Assembly (NCBI GenBank): GCA_035505975.1
Contig: DATJQJ010000024.1
Location: 1-44,421, forward strand
Reading direction: 5' to 3'
From: CAIKOD01 sp035505975
Lineage (GTDB): Archaea > Halobacteriota > Methanomicrobia > Methanomicrobiales > Methanospirillaceae
DNA: 44,421 nt
Of this stretch, positions 1 through 8,302 are shown piece by piece. The translations under genes and the position numbers were made by a program. Under the pieces are notes generated by a model. The model was given only the letters and a program-made list of their open reading frames with translations, had not been told where the DNA came from and searched no databases. The first letter of the stretch is position 1; the number at the start of each line of letters is the position of its first letter.

Positions 1-177
1 AGTATCGATCAGAATTATAAGGTAAATCGTCGGGAAAACAGACAGGATCCCGATGAATTATATCTTACGGGAGAACATGTACTATCACCGAACGAAGTCA
101 GGATAAAAGGCAGGGAACTATTCTATGAAATTAACGGCGAAGTTATTGGATATTGCAGACCGCGGTGTCCTCCTTAA
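1..177 (+). CDS. possible 3' end of an upstream gene (partial, uncertain)
   Basis: Reading frame 1 is open from the window edge to a TAA at 175-177, giving 58 codons with no start in view. It overlaps the first 53 bases of deoA, which is long for an operon overlap. The peptide (ends CRPRCPP) shows no family I recognise. It may be the tail of a preceding gene or a chance frame; the deoA frame itself is certain. Confidence 0.2.
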   Translation, partial: SIDQNYKVNRRENRQDPDELYLTGEHVLSPNEVRIKGRELFYEINGEVIGYCRPRCPP

Positions 178-1651
178 CCTGGCAGATGCCCGAAATCTCG
201 GGGTCCTGCAGGGAGACCGTGTGCAGGTGCTTAATGAGCAGTCGGGAATCTCCACTGCTGTCCATGTCGATATAACCAAGACGATGGTACCGCAGGGAAC
301 GGCAGGGATTTACCAGCTCTGCAATGACCGGCTCTGCATCCTCGACGGGGCATCGCTCGAGGTAAGGGAAGCGGCAAGACCCCAGTCTCTTGAATATATC
401 ACCAAAAAAATGAACGGAGAGCGCCTGACCCAGGAGGAAACCTTCGACATAGTTCGTGATACCGTAAATGACGACCTTACCCCCGCTGAACTCACGGCAT
501 TCATCACGGCAAGTTATATTCATGAGCTGGATATGAATGAGGTCGAGTACCTCACCCGGGCAATTGTCGACACCGGTGAACACCTCACTTTTCATACCCA
601 TCCCATCGTCGATAAACATTCTATCGGCGGTGTCCCCGGCAACAAAATCTCGCTTATCGTTGTCCCAATCATTGCTGCCAGCGGCCTTAAAATACCAAAA
701 ACCAGTTCCCGGGCAATCACCGGGGCGGGAGGGACCGCGGATTTGATGGAAGTCCTGGCGCCGGTTGAATTTTCTGCAAAAGAAGTCCAGCAGATGACCC
801 TCAAGGCCGGTGGCACGATAGTCTGGGGGGGTGCAACCAATATCGCACCGGCAGATGACAAGATAATCCTCCAGGAATATCCGTTCCGTATCGACGCCAG
901 GGGGCAGATGCTGGCCAGTGTCATGGCGAAAAAATGTGCGATCGGGGCCGATCTTGTGGTTATCGATATACCGGTGGGCCCGAATACCAAGGTTGCAAAC
1001 CTTGCTGACGGCCGGAAACTTGCACGGGAGTTCATTGAGCTCGGCGAAAGGCTTCATATCAGGGTGGAGTGTGCAGTAACGTATGGAGGATCACCAGTCG
1101 GCCGATCGATCGGCCCGCACCTTGAGGTCATCGAAGCCCTCAAGGTCCTGGAAGGAAGCGAAGAACCTGCATCCCTTATCCAGAAAAGCCTTGCAATTGC
1201 GGGGATAGCCCTTGAAATGGCTGGTAAGGCGTCGGTAGGAACAGGGACCGAGGTAGCCCGGGACCTGCTGAAATCCGGGAAGGCCCTGGAAAAATTCCGC
1301 CAGATTATTGAGATACAGGGGGGCGATCCGAAGGTCGTTTCAACCGATATCCAGCCGGGAAAATATACGTTTGTCGTGAAAGCCCCGACCACCGGATACG
1401 TGATCGATTTCAATAACAAATCGCTCATAAGTATAGCAAGGACTGCCGGGGCACCTCATGCCCGGGGGGCAGGAATTTTGCTTCATGCAAAGAAAGGCAA
1501 CCGTATCGAGGCAGGGGATCCGATATTCACGATTTTTGCCGAGAGAAAATGGCAACTCGACAAGGCAGTCGAGGAAGGGAGAAGGTTGATGCCGGTAGTC
1601 GTGGAAGGAATGCTCCTCGACAGGATCCCCGGCGAGATGAGGTGGCAGTAA
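125..1651 (+). CDS. deoA: AMP phosphorylase (archaeal DeoA family)
   Basis: Converts AMP and phosphate to adenine and ribose-1,5-bisphosphate. In archaea this product feeds ribose-1,5-bisphosphate isomerase and form III RuBisCO in nucleotide salvage. The 508-residue length fits the archaeal family, which has an N-terminal CDC48-like domain (about 1-85) ahead of the pyrimidine-phosphorylase fold. The segment SSRAITGAGGTADLMEVL (about 193-210) matches the thymidine/AMP phosphorylase signature, and a second glycine-rich block (KHSIGGVPGNK) lies just before it. The start ATG has a modest AGGGAA Shine-Dalgarno about 8 bases upstream. The gene ends about 100 bp before a separate promoter, so it is probably the last gene of its unit. 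The partner isomerase and RuBisCO are not in the window. Pyrimidine phosphorylase activity is the alternative, but length and N-terminal domain favour AMP phosphorylase. Confidence 0.92.
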   Translation: MKLTAKLLDIADRGVLLNLADARNLGVLQGDRVQVLNEQSGISTAVHVDITKTMVPQGTAGIYQLCNDRLCILDGASLEVREAARPQSLEYITKKMNGERLTQEETFDIVRDTVNDDLTPAELTAFITASYIHELDMNEVEYLTRAIVDTGEHLTFHTHPIVDKHSIGGVPGNKISLIVVPIIAASGLKIPKTSSRAITGAGGTADLMEVLAPVEFSAKEVQQMTLKAGGTIVWGGATNIAPADDKIILQEYPFRIDARGQMLASVMAKKCAIGADLVVIDIPVGPNTKVANLADGRKLAREFIELGERLHIRVECAVTYGGSPVGRSIGPHLEVIEALKVLEGSEEPASLIQKSLAIAGIALEMAGKASVGTGTEVARDLLKSGKALEKFRQIIEIQGGDPKVVSTDIQPGKYTFVVKAPTTGYVIDFNNKSLISIARTAGAPHARGAGILLHAKKGNRIEAGDPIFTIFAERKWQLDKAVEEGRRLMPVVVEGMLLDRIPGEMRWQ

Positions 1652-1707
1652 GGGCTATTTATGGTTATTATGCGGATCAAACTTTTTTTCTTGTCCTAAA
1701 TAAGAAA

Positions 1708-1717
1708 AAATATAAAT
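1708..1717 (+). promoter_or_regulatory. TATA box for the PEGA-repeat gene
   Basis: An AAAATATAAA stretch behind an A-rich BRE-like run lies 30-40 bases before a strong AGGAGGG ribosome-binding site (1738-1744) and the ATG at 1749. This would give a very short 5' leader. Confidence 0.5.
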
Positions 1718-1748
1718 CATGGGCTCTAAATTATTATAGGAGGGATTA

Positions 1749-3194
1749 ATGCACATGAAATTACCCTACCGCCCGATACTTCTTTTTCTCTGTTTGCTGC
1801 TCCTCGTCTCTCTTGCAGCAGCGCAGACGTTATCAGTCAGCGTTTTTGAAAAATCTGGAAATATAACCCCTGTTCCCTATGCATCGGTCTTCGTCAACGG
1901 AGCTCTTGCAGGAAAAACGGGCACTGATGGTATCTTCACGTTCACCCATCCGGGGACTGATGCCCTGGATATCAAGGTGTTAAAACCAGGTTACGAATCA
2001 TGGGAAGACCGGGTTGGGAAGGCTGAAACCGGAGTGCTCGTGCAGATCGCTAAAAAACAGTTGTCGTTAACAATGAGCATATTCGACACTGACAGTGCAT
2101 TACCGGTACCCAATACCGTTGTCAAGCTGAGCGGGATGAATACGACGGATCAGGTAAATAAAACCGATTCGACAGGTGATGCAGCGTTTCCAGTAGAGGC
2201 CGATACGGTATACACCGTCACGATTGATGCACCGGGATACCAGGAGAGGACAGCAGTCGTGGAAATGGGGACGGAAGATAAAACCGTCCAGTACCTCCTA
2301 CTCAGAAGCGACAGGTTCTCAATTCTGGTTTATAATGGCCGGGACCAGTCCCCTGTTACCGGGGCAGAGGTATTCATTGACGGAGTCTCGAAAGGCAAAA
2401 CAGACCAGAATGGTATCCTGACGCTTGAAATACCGAGAAATAAAGTATACAATTTAAAAATCCTGGCATCCGGATTTTCCGATTATATTGAGAAAAGAAA
2501 TATCGGCGACAATGAAGCGGTTGTGAATATCCCTCTGTCGGTCGCTCCATACCAGGCATCGATAACGGTATTCAGCGAGACGAATGTACCCGTGGAAGGG
2601 GCGGCTGTCCTCGTGAACGGAAACCCAGTCGGAACGACCAGCCAGTTTGGAAAATTCACCTTCCCAAACCCCCTGGCTGATTCAGATCTCCTTGAAGTGC
2701 GGCACTCCGGTTACACGACCGTAAGGAAAGATGTATCCCATGATGACGTCGGGAAGGACATTACCGTAGTCCTCCCCCTTGCAATGACGGGGCTGACCAT
2801 CTATGTGGAAGATGAAGGGCACGTAGTGCTTCCAAATACGACAATACTCGTAAATGGCCAGAATTCGGGAATGACAGATGATAACGGCATGTTGACGGTC
2901 CAGCTCAAAGTTGAGGTCCCGAACAATATTACGGCAATGAGGGATGGATATGAGCCGGTGACAGTAACCAAAACCCTGGACCCGGCGAACACCAAGGTAT
3001 CCAGCATAACGATTCAGATGGTGAGAGGGTTTAACCCGTTAATTATCCCGGTAGCGACAGGCCTGGTGATTGCCATTGTCGTAATCCTCGCCGTTGTCCT
3101 TATCATCAGGGGTCGGAGAGGGAGACCGAAAAAGACCCACTCGTCTGCAAAGTCGCATGTTGACACGGGCGGTCGGAAAGGCGGCGACATATAA
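1749..3194 (+). CDS. surface-anchored PEGA/carboxypeptidase-regulatory-like repeat protein
   Basis: A 481-residue exported protein. Residues 1-26 form a signal peptide (LLFLCLLLLVSLAAAQ). It is followed by five repeats of roughly 75-85 residues, each with the pattern 'PV.GA.V.VNG...G.T...G.FTF....Y.L.V...GY', typical of PEGA and carboxypeptidase-regulatory-like beta-sandwich domains. A single transmembrane helix lies near the C-terminus (LIIPVATGLVIAIVVILAVV), followed by a basic RGRRGRPKK tail inside the cell. The repeats would therefore face outward, as in many archaeal cell-surface proteins. The function is unknown; such domains usually bind polysaccharide or form stalks. An in-frame ATG two codons downstream is a possible alternative start. 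A GC hairpin follows the stop codon. Confidence 0.8.
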   Translation: MHMKLPYRPILLFLCLLLLVSLAAAQTLSVSVFEKSGNITPVPYASVFVNGALAGKTGTDGIFTFTHPGTDALDIKVLKPGYESWEDRVGKAETGVLVQIAKKQLSLTMSIFDTDSALPVPNTVVKLSGMNTTDQVNKTDSTGDAAFPVEADTVYTVTIDAPGYQERTAVVEMGTEDKTVQYLLLRSDRFSILVYNGRDQSPVTGAEVFIDGVSKGKTDQNGILTLEIPRNKVYNLKILASGFSDYIEKRNIGDNEAVVNIPLSVAPYQASITVFSETNVPVEGAAVLVNGNPVGTTSQFGKFTFPNPLADSDLLEVRHSGYTTVRKDVSHDDVGKDITVVLPLAMTGLTIYVEDEGHVVLPNTTILVNGQNSGMTDDNGMLTVQLKVEVPNNITAMRDGYEPVTVTKTLDPANTKVSSITIQMVRGFNPLIIPVATGLVIAIVVILAVVLIIRGRRGRPKKTHSSAKSHVDTGGRKGGDI

Positions 3195-3208
3195 AATTAA
3201 GAAGGGAA

Positions 3209-3225
3209 GGGGCCATCACAGCCCC
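3209..3225 (+). terminator. hairpin after the PEGA-repeat gene
   Basis: GGGGC/GCCCC with a 7-base loop, 15 bases past the stop codon and followed by AAAAT. It is a plausible 3'-end hairpin, although archaeal termination depends mainly on T-runs. Confidence 0.35.
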
Positions 3226-3232
3226 AAAATCT

Positions 3233-3277
3233 ACCAGAATTTGAATTATTTATATGGGTTTTCAGTCAAATTCTGGT
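3233..3277. repeat. 12-bp perfect inverted repeat
   Basis: ACCAGAATTTGA (3233-3244) is the exact reverse complement of TCAAATTCTGGT (3266-3277). The 21-base AT-rich spacer includes ATTATTTATAT. It sits in the gap between the convergent PEGA-repeat and PKD genes. It could be a 3'-end hairpin for either strand or a protein-binding site. Confidence 0.6.
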
Positions 3278-3311
3278 TGGAATTAAATTTTATGATATAA
3301 TCATTATTCCG

Positions 3312-3347
3312 GCAGGAGGGGGTTTAATCCCCTGACCCCCGTCAGGA
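3312..3347 (+). repeat. dispersed GC-hairpin repeat, copy 1
   Basis: GGCAGGAGGGGGTTTAATCC followed by CCTGACCCCCGTCAGG resembles the element at 10337-10376: CAGG-N-GGGGGTT, four variable bases, CCCCTGA. It forms a GGGG/CCCC hairpin in a convergent intergenic gap. It lacks the clear GATTA tail of the other copies. Confidence 0.45.
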
Positions 3348-3409
3348 TAGCCATGAGACAGGATAGACCGGAAAATTTGAAATTAACCGGTTCCTGTGCA
3401 GTTCTTATC

Positions 3410-3976
3410 CTAACCGGGACCTCCGTACCGGCGGGGCATGACGTTAATATAATAGACCTTTGTCGCAGTGTTTCCTCCTGCCTGGTTCGACGCAGTCAGC
3501 CGTACCGCATAGGTACCAGGAATACCATACACATGGACTGGGTTCTTTTCATAGGAAATGCTCCCGTCTCCAAAATTCCAGGACCAGTTCGTGGGAGCAA
3601 GCGTTGACCTGTCCGAAAAACTGATTGCAAGAGGCCTCCTCCCCGATGTCTGGTTCGCAATAAAGTCGGTGATCGGGACCTGGATATCACCCGTTGTCCG
3701 GGTAGATCCTATGGAGAGGACCGGTGAAATATCGACCTCAACCGGTGTCGTCTTCAGGGGAGCCTCGTTACGGGAAGCACATGGCGTTTGCGGGATAACA
3801 GTCCTGGGAAGAACAGGTGCCTGATATCCCGGCGCTGTAATTGATGAGTTGGATAACGGTTGCATGCATCCTTCCAGCATAACACGAGGACCATAACCGT
3901 CAGTACTATGCATCCCCGGGATTGCATAAATTGGCTGATCTTCCCAATACCTATAATTTTCTTGGCAACTGCGCAA
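3410..3976 (-). CDS. PKD-domain protein, 5' end uncertain (possible frameshift)
   Basis: The C-terminal 85 residues are a clear PKD (Ig-like) domain: FSDRSTLAPTNWSWNFGDG, then HVYGIPGTYAVRLTASN and ending YYINV. PKD domains are extracellular adhesion or carbohydrate-linked modules in archaeal surface proteins. The proline- and threonine-rich stretch before it looks like a linker. Oddly, the frame has no signal peptide: its first residues (MRSCQENYRYWEDQP) are polar and start just after the tRNA. The neighbouring frame starting at 3927 encodes a hydrophobic signal-like segment (CIVLTVMVLVLC) that would lead into this protein after a -1 shift near 3870-3890. The gene is thus either frameshifted, mis-sequenced or a remnant. 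The whole coding span may be about 3410-3927. Confidence 0.6.
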   Translation of the reverse strand: MRSCQENYRYWEDQPIYAIPGMHSTDGYGPRVMLEGCMQPLSNSSITAPGYQAPVLPRTVIPQTPCASRNEAPLKTTPVEVDISPVLSIGSTRTTGDIQVPITDFIANQTSGRRPLAISFSDRSTLAPTNWSWNFGDGSISYEKNPVHVYGIPGTYAVRLTASNQAGGNTATKVYYINVMPRRYGGPG

Positions 3977-4013
3977 CGGGAGGATCGGATTGTTTTAACC
4001 CACAAGAGAAAAA

Positions 4014-4085
4014 CGGACCCAGCGGGAATCGAACCCGCGTCCTTGGGTTCGAAGCCCAAGAGGATATCCTCTACCCTATGGATCC
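4014..4085 (-). tRNA. tRNA-Arg (anticodon TCG)
   Basis: The 72-base minus-strand sequence folds as a tRNA. The acceptor stem is GGATCCA/TGGGTCC (one G-U pair), with discriminator G. The anticodon stem is TTGGG/CCCAA with loop CTTCGAA, so the anticodon is TCG, reading CGA. The variable loop is 4 bases, and the T arm is GCGGG/CCCGC with loop TTCGATT. The D arm is short (GGG/CCT). No CCA is encoded and no intron is seen. A TATA box sits just upstream. Confidence 0.95.
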
Positions 4086-4095
4086 AGCTTTTCCC

Positions 4096-4119
4096 ATATT
4101 TAAATCGCAAGATATTAAG
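4096..4119. promoter_or_regulatory. divergent promoter between tRNA-Arg and dUTPase
   Basis: ATATTTAAAT (4096-4105) reads as a TATA box on both strands and is well placed for the tRNA on the minus strand. AGATATTAAG (4110-4119) lies 24-33 bases before the dUTPase ATG at 4143, which has no Shine-Dalgarno. The dUTPase mRNA is therefore probably leaderless. Confidence 0.55.
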
Positions 4120-4142
4120 CATTTTTCTCCCCACTCTTCGTG

Positions 4143-4679
4143 ATGATACTCTCTGCCAGAATAATTTTAAAACGACTTGTCGAATCAGGATGCCTGCCGG
4201 CGGACGCCCTTGAGGGCAATCAGGGGCAGATATCATCGATGAATCGTGCGACCCACGAGCAGAATGTTTCCGCGGAAGATCGTAAGGATCCCGGCAGACA
4301 CCTGGTAATATCGCCCTTCGCAATGGAAAGTCTCCAGCCTGCGTCGTACGATCTCCGTGCCTCGCAGGATATCATCCTGCCCCGGGGGACCTGTACCCTC
4401 GTTCCAAGCCTGGAATGGGTGGAACTTCCGGCAGATCTTGCGGCGACACTCAGGTGCAGATCGTCATACGGCCGGCGGGGTGTCCTTATTTCTGCCGGGT
4501 TTGTCGACCCCGGCTTTCGGGGCCAGCTTACCCTGTGCCTCGTCAATATGGGAGCCGAAGACGTCGAACTGACGAAGAACACCAGGATTGTCCAGATGAT
4601 CATCCATGAAGTACGGGATGGCGGGATTCTCTATAACGGGAGGTATCAGGACAGCCATGGGGCGATCAACGCACGATGA
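4143..4679 (+). CDS. dut: archaeal-type dUTP diphosphatase (Dcd/Dut superfamily)
   Basis: Hydrolyses dUTP to dUMP and pyrophosphate, keeping uracil out of DNA and supplying thymidylate synthesis. The family blocks are visible: LQPASYDLRA (about 65-74), RSSYGRRG (106-113) and GFVDPGFRGQLTLCLVN (119-135). dCTP deaminases have a catalytic Glu in the sequence corresponding to TLCLVN. Here it is Cys, which fits the archaeal dUTPase branch rather than a deaminase. A polar stretch of about 30 residues (about 24-53) before the core looks like an insertion compared with the usual compact N-terminus. The sequence could also start at GTG 4140, one codon earlier. It is transcribed divergently from tRNA-Arg, and no neighbour suggests an operon. 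Confidence 0.82.
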   Translation: MILSARIILKRLVESGCLPADALEGNQGQISSMNRATHEQNVSAEDRKDPGRHLVISPFAMESLQPASYDLRASQDIILPRGTCTLVPSLEWVELPADLAATLRCRSSYGRRGVLISAGFVDPGFRGQLTLCLVNMGAEDVELTKNTRIVQMIIHEVRDGGILYNGRYQDSHGAINAR

Positions 4680-4893
4680 CAGGGCAAAAACCATTATGTG
4701 GCTTTGAAATAAGAAAATATCATAGATCGCAAATGGTTGCAGGAAGCAGGTCACCGGGAACAGTTCGCTTCATCGTCAGAACCAACCATTGATATGGAGG
4801 CGTTCCTGATGAAGGATTATCCGGATACGAAACAATACAGGCCGGTATGACAATGGGTAGACAGGATCCGGAAAAAAGAACCCAGGAGGTACC

Positions 4894-5838
4894 ATGATCC
4901 GTACGGAACGAAAATATATCGAGATACTCCGGATCCTCAAAGAACACAATGAACCGGTCGGAGCAAAAAGACTCTCCGAAATCATGGCCGAACGGGGCTT
5001 CATTCTTACCGATCGTGCGGTACAGTACTATCTCCAGTACCTCGATGAAATGGGGTTCACGGAGAAAGTCGGGAATATGGGAAGGATCCTTACCGAAGCC
5101 GGGGTCTCTGAGACGGACTGCGCTCTTGTCGGGGACCGGATTGGATTTATCATTTCAAAACTGGAGAGGCTTGCGTACCGGACCACCTTCGACCCTGAAT
5201 CGGGAACGGGAGATGTTGCATATAACCTGTCCATGGTCCCCAAAAGTCAGGAAGAACAACTTTGCGGGGTATTCGACGAAATAATCAAGTCGGGGTGCGG
5301 TTTTTTCAACTCCTATAAAATCCTTGATAACGACCCTCGTGTCCCGCCTGATCTGGTGGGCATCATAACCCTCTGCAGCATCAGCATGGATGGGGTATTC
5401 CAGAGAAACGGGATCCCTGTGCGGATGGCCTATGGTGGAAGGTTGTTGATTGAGAACGGTATACCCGTGTCGTTCCTGGACTTGATCGGTTATCGCGGCA
5501 CAACCATCGATCCTCTCCAGCTGTTTATCTCGGCCGGGCTTACCTCAGTAAGGTCTCTCGTCCGGACAAAATCCGGAGTCGGTCTTGCTAATGTCCGCGA
5601 AGTACCCGGCCCGGCAGAAAGTCGTGTTAAGGAACTCATCGGCGCGATGCAGAAATGCGGGTTCGCATTTCCGGTTTCGATGGGCCATGAAGTCCTCAAT
5701 CTTTCGCCAAATCCGGACCGTATAGCCATCGTATCCTTTAGTGGTATGAACTATATCGCAAATGCAGTAGAACAGGGGCTGAAGATTACGACAGAAATCG
5801 GTGCCGGAAATATCAGGTTTTCAAAAATCAACGAGTGA
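4894..5838 (+). CDS. nrpR: NrpR-family (DUF128) transcriptional regulator
   Basis: The 314-residue protein has a winged-helix DNA-binding domain at 1-65 (LRILKEHNEPVGAKRLSEIM then LTDRAVQYYLQYLDEMGF), typical of NrpR. One NRD effector domain (about 80-305, DUF128) follows. NrpR represses nitrogen-assimilation and nif genes in methanogens, and 2-oxoglutarate releases it from DNA. Some species have one chain with two NRD domains; others, like this, have one domain per chain. AGGAGG (4883-4888) precedes the ATG by 5 bases, which fixes the start. No nitrogen gene is adjacent and I see no exact GGAA-N6-TTCC operator in the upstream gap, so its targets must lie elsewhere. Confidence 0.85.
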   Translation: MIRTERKYIEILRILKEHNEPVGAKRLSEIMAERGFILTDRAVQYYLQYLDEMGFTEKVGNMGRILTEAGVSETDCALVGDRIGFIISKLERLAYRTTFDPESGTGDVAYNLSMVPKSQEEQLCGVFDEIIKSGCGFFNSYKILDNDPRVPPDLVGIITLCSISMDGVFQRNGIPVRMAYGGRLLIENGIPVSFLDLIGYRGTTIDPLQLFISAGLTSVRSLVRTKSGVGLANVREVPGPAESRVKELIGAMQKCGFAFPVSMGHEVLNLSPNPDRIAIVSFSGMNYIANAVEQGLKITTEIGAGNIRFSKINE

Positions 5839-6151
5839 ATTTTGAAATTACCTGATATTCGGGTTTCCTTTGAATCCTTCTGTTTTGGGTATAGGGGTAT
5901 GGTTAGGACCATGTTCCGACGAAAAAATGGAGAACATTCCGCTATCAAATCTTTCAGAAAAAAAATGACTTCCGGGAAATTCTCTGAAGGTTGATCTTTT
6001 TTTCATTGGTTAACATGATATTCCCGTCTTCAATACTACCGGATGCGGCGCTTAATCAAGATGCCCCAGGGCTTCCCCCGCCCCTGTGGGGCCCGGTTGC
6101 AGCAGGGGCTCGAGTAAAGAGGAGTGATCCAGGTGGCGTGTCGGATACCTG
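5839..6151. other. convergent intergenic gap (nrpR / tubulin-like gene)
   Basis: 313 bases with no credible gene. A T-run at 5996-6003 could end nrpR transcripts. It also holds a GC-rich repeat element at 6052-6092. Confidence 0.5.
6052..6092 (-). repeat. dispersed GC-hairpin repeat, copy 2
   Basis: Read on the minus strand it matches the element at 10337-10376: ACAGG, CGGGGG, CCCTGGGGC, then CTTGATTAAG. GCCCCA (6063-6068) pairs with TGGGGC (6087-6092). It lies between two convergent genes. Confidence 0.55.
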
Positions 6152-7795
6152 TTACTTCTGCTCTTCCAGGTCTTTTCTTGCTTTGGCAACGATTTTTGCG
6201 AGGTTTAGTGAATGTTCATCGGCAGGTTCGTTGGTCATATTTTCCGGAGCCTTTACTGGCGCCGCTTTCCTGTCAACCGAAGAACTCTCAACTGTCCTGC
6301 CTCCTTCCTCGTCGTAACCGGCTTTTTGCAGCTGATCGCCGGTAATCGTGACTTCCGGCCCGGCGGAAGGGATCTCATTTACGACAGATTCCTTTTTCTT
6401 TTGCGTTGCCGGCAACTCCTTACTATGGCGCTGCGTAGTCCCATGCCTGCCGAAGAAAGGAATGCTCCTGACAGATTCGCTTTTCTCACCGGTCGCTCCG
6501 GTTCCCGTTTTCTTGTCAGGTCCCTGTACAGGTCGCTTTTTCACCAGGATGCGCGGGACCAGGGACTCACGTTTAGGCGAATTGGTATCTACCCCCGTTA
6601 CTGTGGTTACCTGCTCGACAGAGGTTGTATGGAGGTCCGAAACCCATGCCGGATTCTCCCTGGTGTAATCCGTCCGGATGGCATTTATCTCGGTAATTCG
6701 CGGGATATTGGTAATCCCGGCGAGGATAATGATTATTGCGATATATTTCGTCGTTTTAACAGGATAATCTCCCGACCTGACTTCCATACCTGCAATGCTT
6801 CGGTCAATCCATTTCCTGACCGTCATATATCCTTTCATGCTGATCTCATGGGACGGTCCTGCAACCAGGATCAGGGCCTTCCGTGCGCTCGTCATATCGC
6901 AGGGGATAGAGATATTTTCATAAATCGCCACCTTCGCAATATCGACAAGTCTCGACGCCCTTTTATGCCCGGTTTCGACAAGATAATCGGCATGACGTAC
7001 GATGCGGTGAAAACTGAACCTGTCATCACTCAGGCTTGCAGAAGAGTATCCGATCGCAATGAAACCCATTCCCCTAATTGTATTGAGTATTTCACCTGCA
7101 TCCATCACCACCTCGCCGATTTCTATCCCACCTGAATCGGTAAATTCCCCTGCCCTGAGCAGCAGACCGATGCGCCGTCCTATCCCCCCGTTAATCTCCC
7201 GGTAAAATTCATTCCTGTCAGAGAGTTGTTTAGTTCCGGTCCCTTTAACAGGTATAATTCGGGATCTGCCTGAAATCCCCTGGTGCGATTTGATCGTTCC
7301 CTTATTTGCCCAGGTTTCGTTATCAAACAGAATTATCCCGTCAAGGAGCGGTGCGAGTCGTTCCAGGTCATAGGCAGCCTTCGCCGAAATCTTCCTCCCC
7401 TCGTTTCGAGCAGGCAGGGTAAATAAACCGAACACCGGTTCGACCATACTTGACTTGATCTTCGGGATCACGGTAAGGGCGGCATCGATCATGGTGCCTC
7501 CTGCCCCGCCGCAGATGATTATTGCGTCGCGGTCTCCGGTATCGTGCTGATGAACCCGGGTCAGAATTTCATCTATTGTCAGTTGATCTGAGATATCGTC
7601 CGTGTTCTGCGACAGTGAAGGAAAAAAAACCTTTTTCTCTACGGGAAGATGACGGAGGTTGTTGAGGGTCGATGAATCCCTGTCCACGGCTATTGCTTCT
7701 ACACATGAAGTCTTACTGAAGTGGCGATCCTGTGCGTACATCGTATCGGCGATCCGGGTCCCCGCACCTCCGAATCCGATAACAAATATCCTCAT
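6152..7795 (-). CDS. divergent tubulin/FtsZ-superfamily protein
   Basis: The 547-residue protein has an N-terminal nucleotide-binding fold: VIGFGGAG (5-12), and GGAGGT (96-101), where FtsZ has GGGTGTG. The later block LPARNEGRKISAKAAYDLERL aligns with the FtsZ strand/helix ending in PF..EG.+R...A. The catalytic T7 loop (NxDxxD in FtsZ) appears as VMDAGEI, followed by NTIRGMGFIAIG, which matches the FtsZ GMA..G block. GTP hydrolysis may therefore be altered. The last 150 residues are Lys/Glu/Thr-rich and probably disordered. AAGGAGG just before ATGATG sets the start at 7795 or 7798; the frame continues 58 codons upstream but without a ribosome-binding site. It could be a CetZ-like or FtsZl-type protein with a role in shape or membranes. 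Role unknown. Confidence 0.72.
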   Translation of the reverse strand: MRIFVIGFGGAGTRIADTMYAQDRHFSKTSCVEAIAVDRDSSTLNNLRHLPVEKKVFFPSLSQNTDDISDQLTIDEILTRVHQHDTGDRDAIIICGGAGGTMIDAALTVIPKIKSSMVEPVFGLFTLPARNEGRKISAKAAYDLERLAPLLDGIILFDNETWANKGTIKSHQGISGRSRIIPVKGTGTKQLSDRNEFYREINGGIGRRIGLLLRAGEFTDSGGIEIGEVVMDAGEILNTIRGMGFIAIGYSSASLSDDRFSFHRIVRHADYLVETGHKRASRLVDIAKVAIYENISIPCDMTSARKALILVAGPSHEISMKGYMTVRKWIDRSIAGMEVRSGDYPVKTTKYIAIIIILAGITNIPRITEINAIRTDYTRENPAWVSDLHTTSVEQVTTVTGVDTNSPKRESLVPRILVKKRPVQGPDKKTGTGATGEKSESVRSIPFFGRHGTTQRHSKELPATQKKKESVVNEIPSAGPEVTITGDQLQKAGYDEEGGRTVESSSVDRKAAPVKAPENMTNEPADEHSLNLAKIVAKARKDLEEQK

Positions 7796-8302
7796 CATTT
7801 CCTCCTTTCTTTTATGGCTAGGCCAGATGTCTTTTATTGTACCAGGACTGTACCAGGAACCGCCAGTTTTAATCAGTAATCCTGGAATTAGCGGCCTGGA
7901 CGCGTTCTGATCATCCTGGTTTCCAGTCCGGGAAGGAGCCGGGTGTTCTCCTGGGCGACAATCCCTGTGCATAAAGATTTTTAATTACTGTCATAAAGTG
8001 TTTGTGTCTGGCGTTTAATTCTGGTTTTCCTGCCATCGGTGACAAATTTGTGGAATTAGCATAGGGACGCCGGTGGAACGCCGGGACAAATACGGGTACC
8101 GGCTATGACCTAATCAGACGCTTTGCAGGGCTAAGGGTGAGATCTCTCTGCGCCTGCGGTATTTATGCCGGTATCAGAAACCCGAATCCGCATAAAAATC
8201 TTTGGATTGCCGGCCCCCATGGAAAAATGCTCTTTTCTAACAGACGAAAATAATAATTTATTTAAATCCGTGGGCGATATTACACACTGAGGTGAACAAG
8301 CC
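7796..8302. other. divergent intergenic region (tubulin-like gene / mer)
   Basis: About 500 bases holding both promoters. A half-copy of the dispersed repeat lies at 8111-8130 (TAATCAGACGCTTTGCAGGG). I see no other gene. Confidence 0.5.
8257..8295 (+). promoter_or_regulatory. mer promoter and ribosome-binding site
   Basis: The TATA box TTTATTTAAAT is at 8257-8267, with an A-rich BRE-like stretch before it. GAGGTGA at 8289-8295 lies 7 bases before a TTG start codon. The ribosome-binding site decides for TTG at 8303, since no in-frame ATG lies nearby. Confidence 0.7.

Noticed and set aside
4794..4850. 18-codon leader peptide before nrpR
   Set aside because: It has a start and stop but no ribosome-binding site or regulatory structure that would couple it to nrpR.
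4680..4893. NrpR operator upstream of nrpR
   Set aside because: No exact GGAA-N6-TTCC palindrome; only a partial GGAA...TTC match, common by chance.
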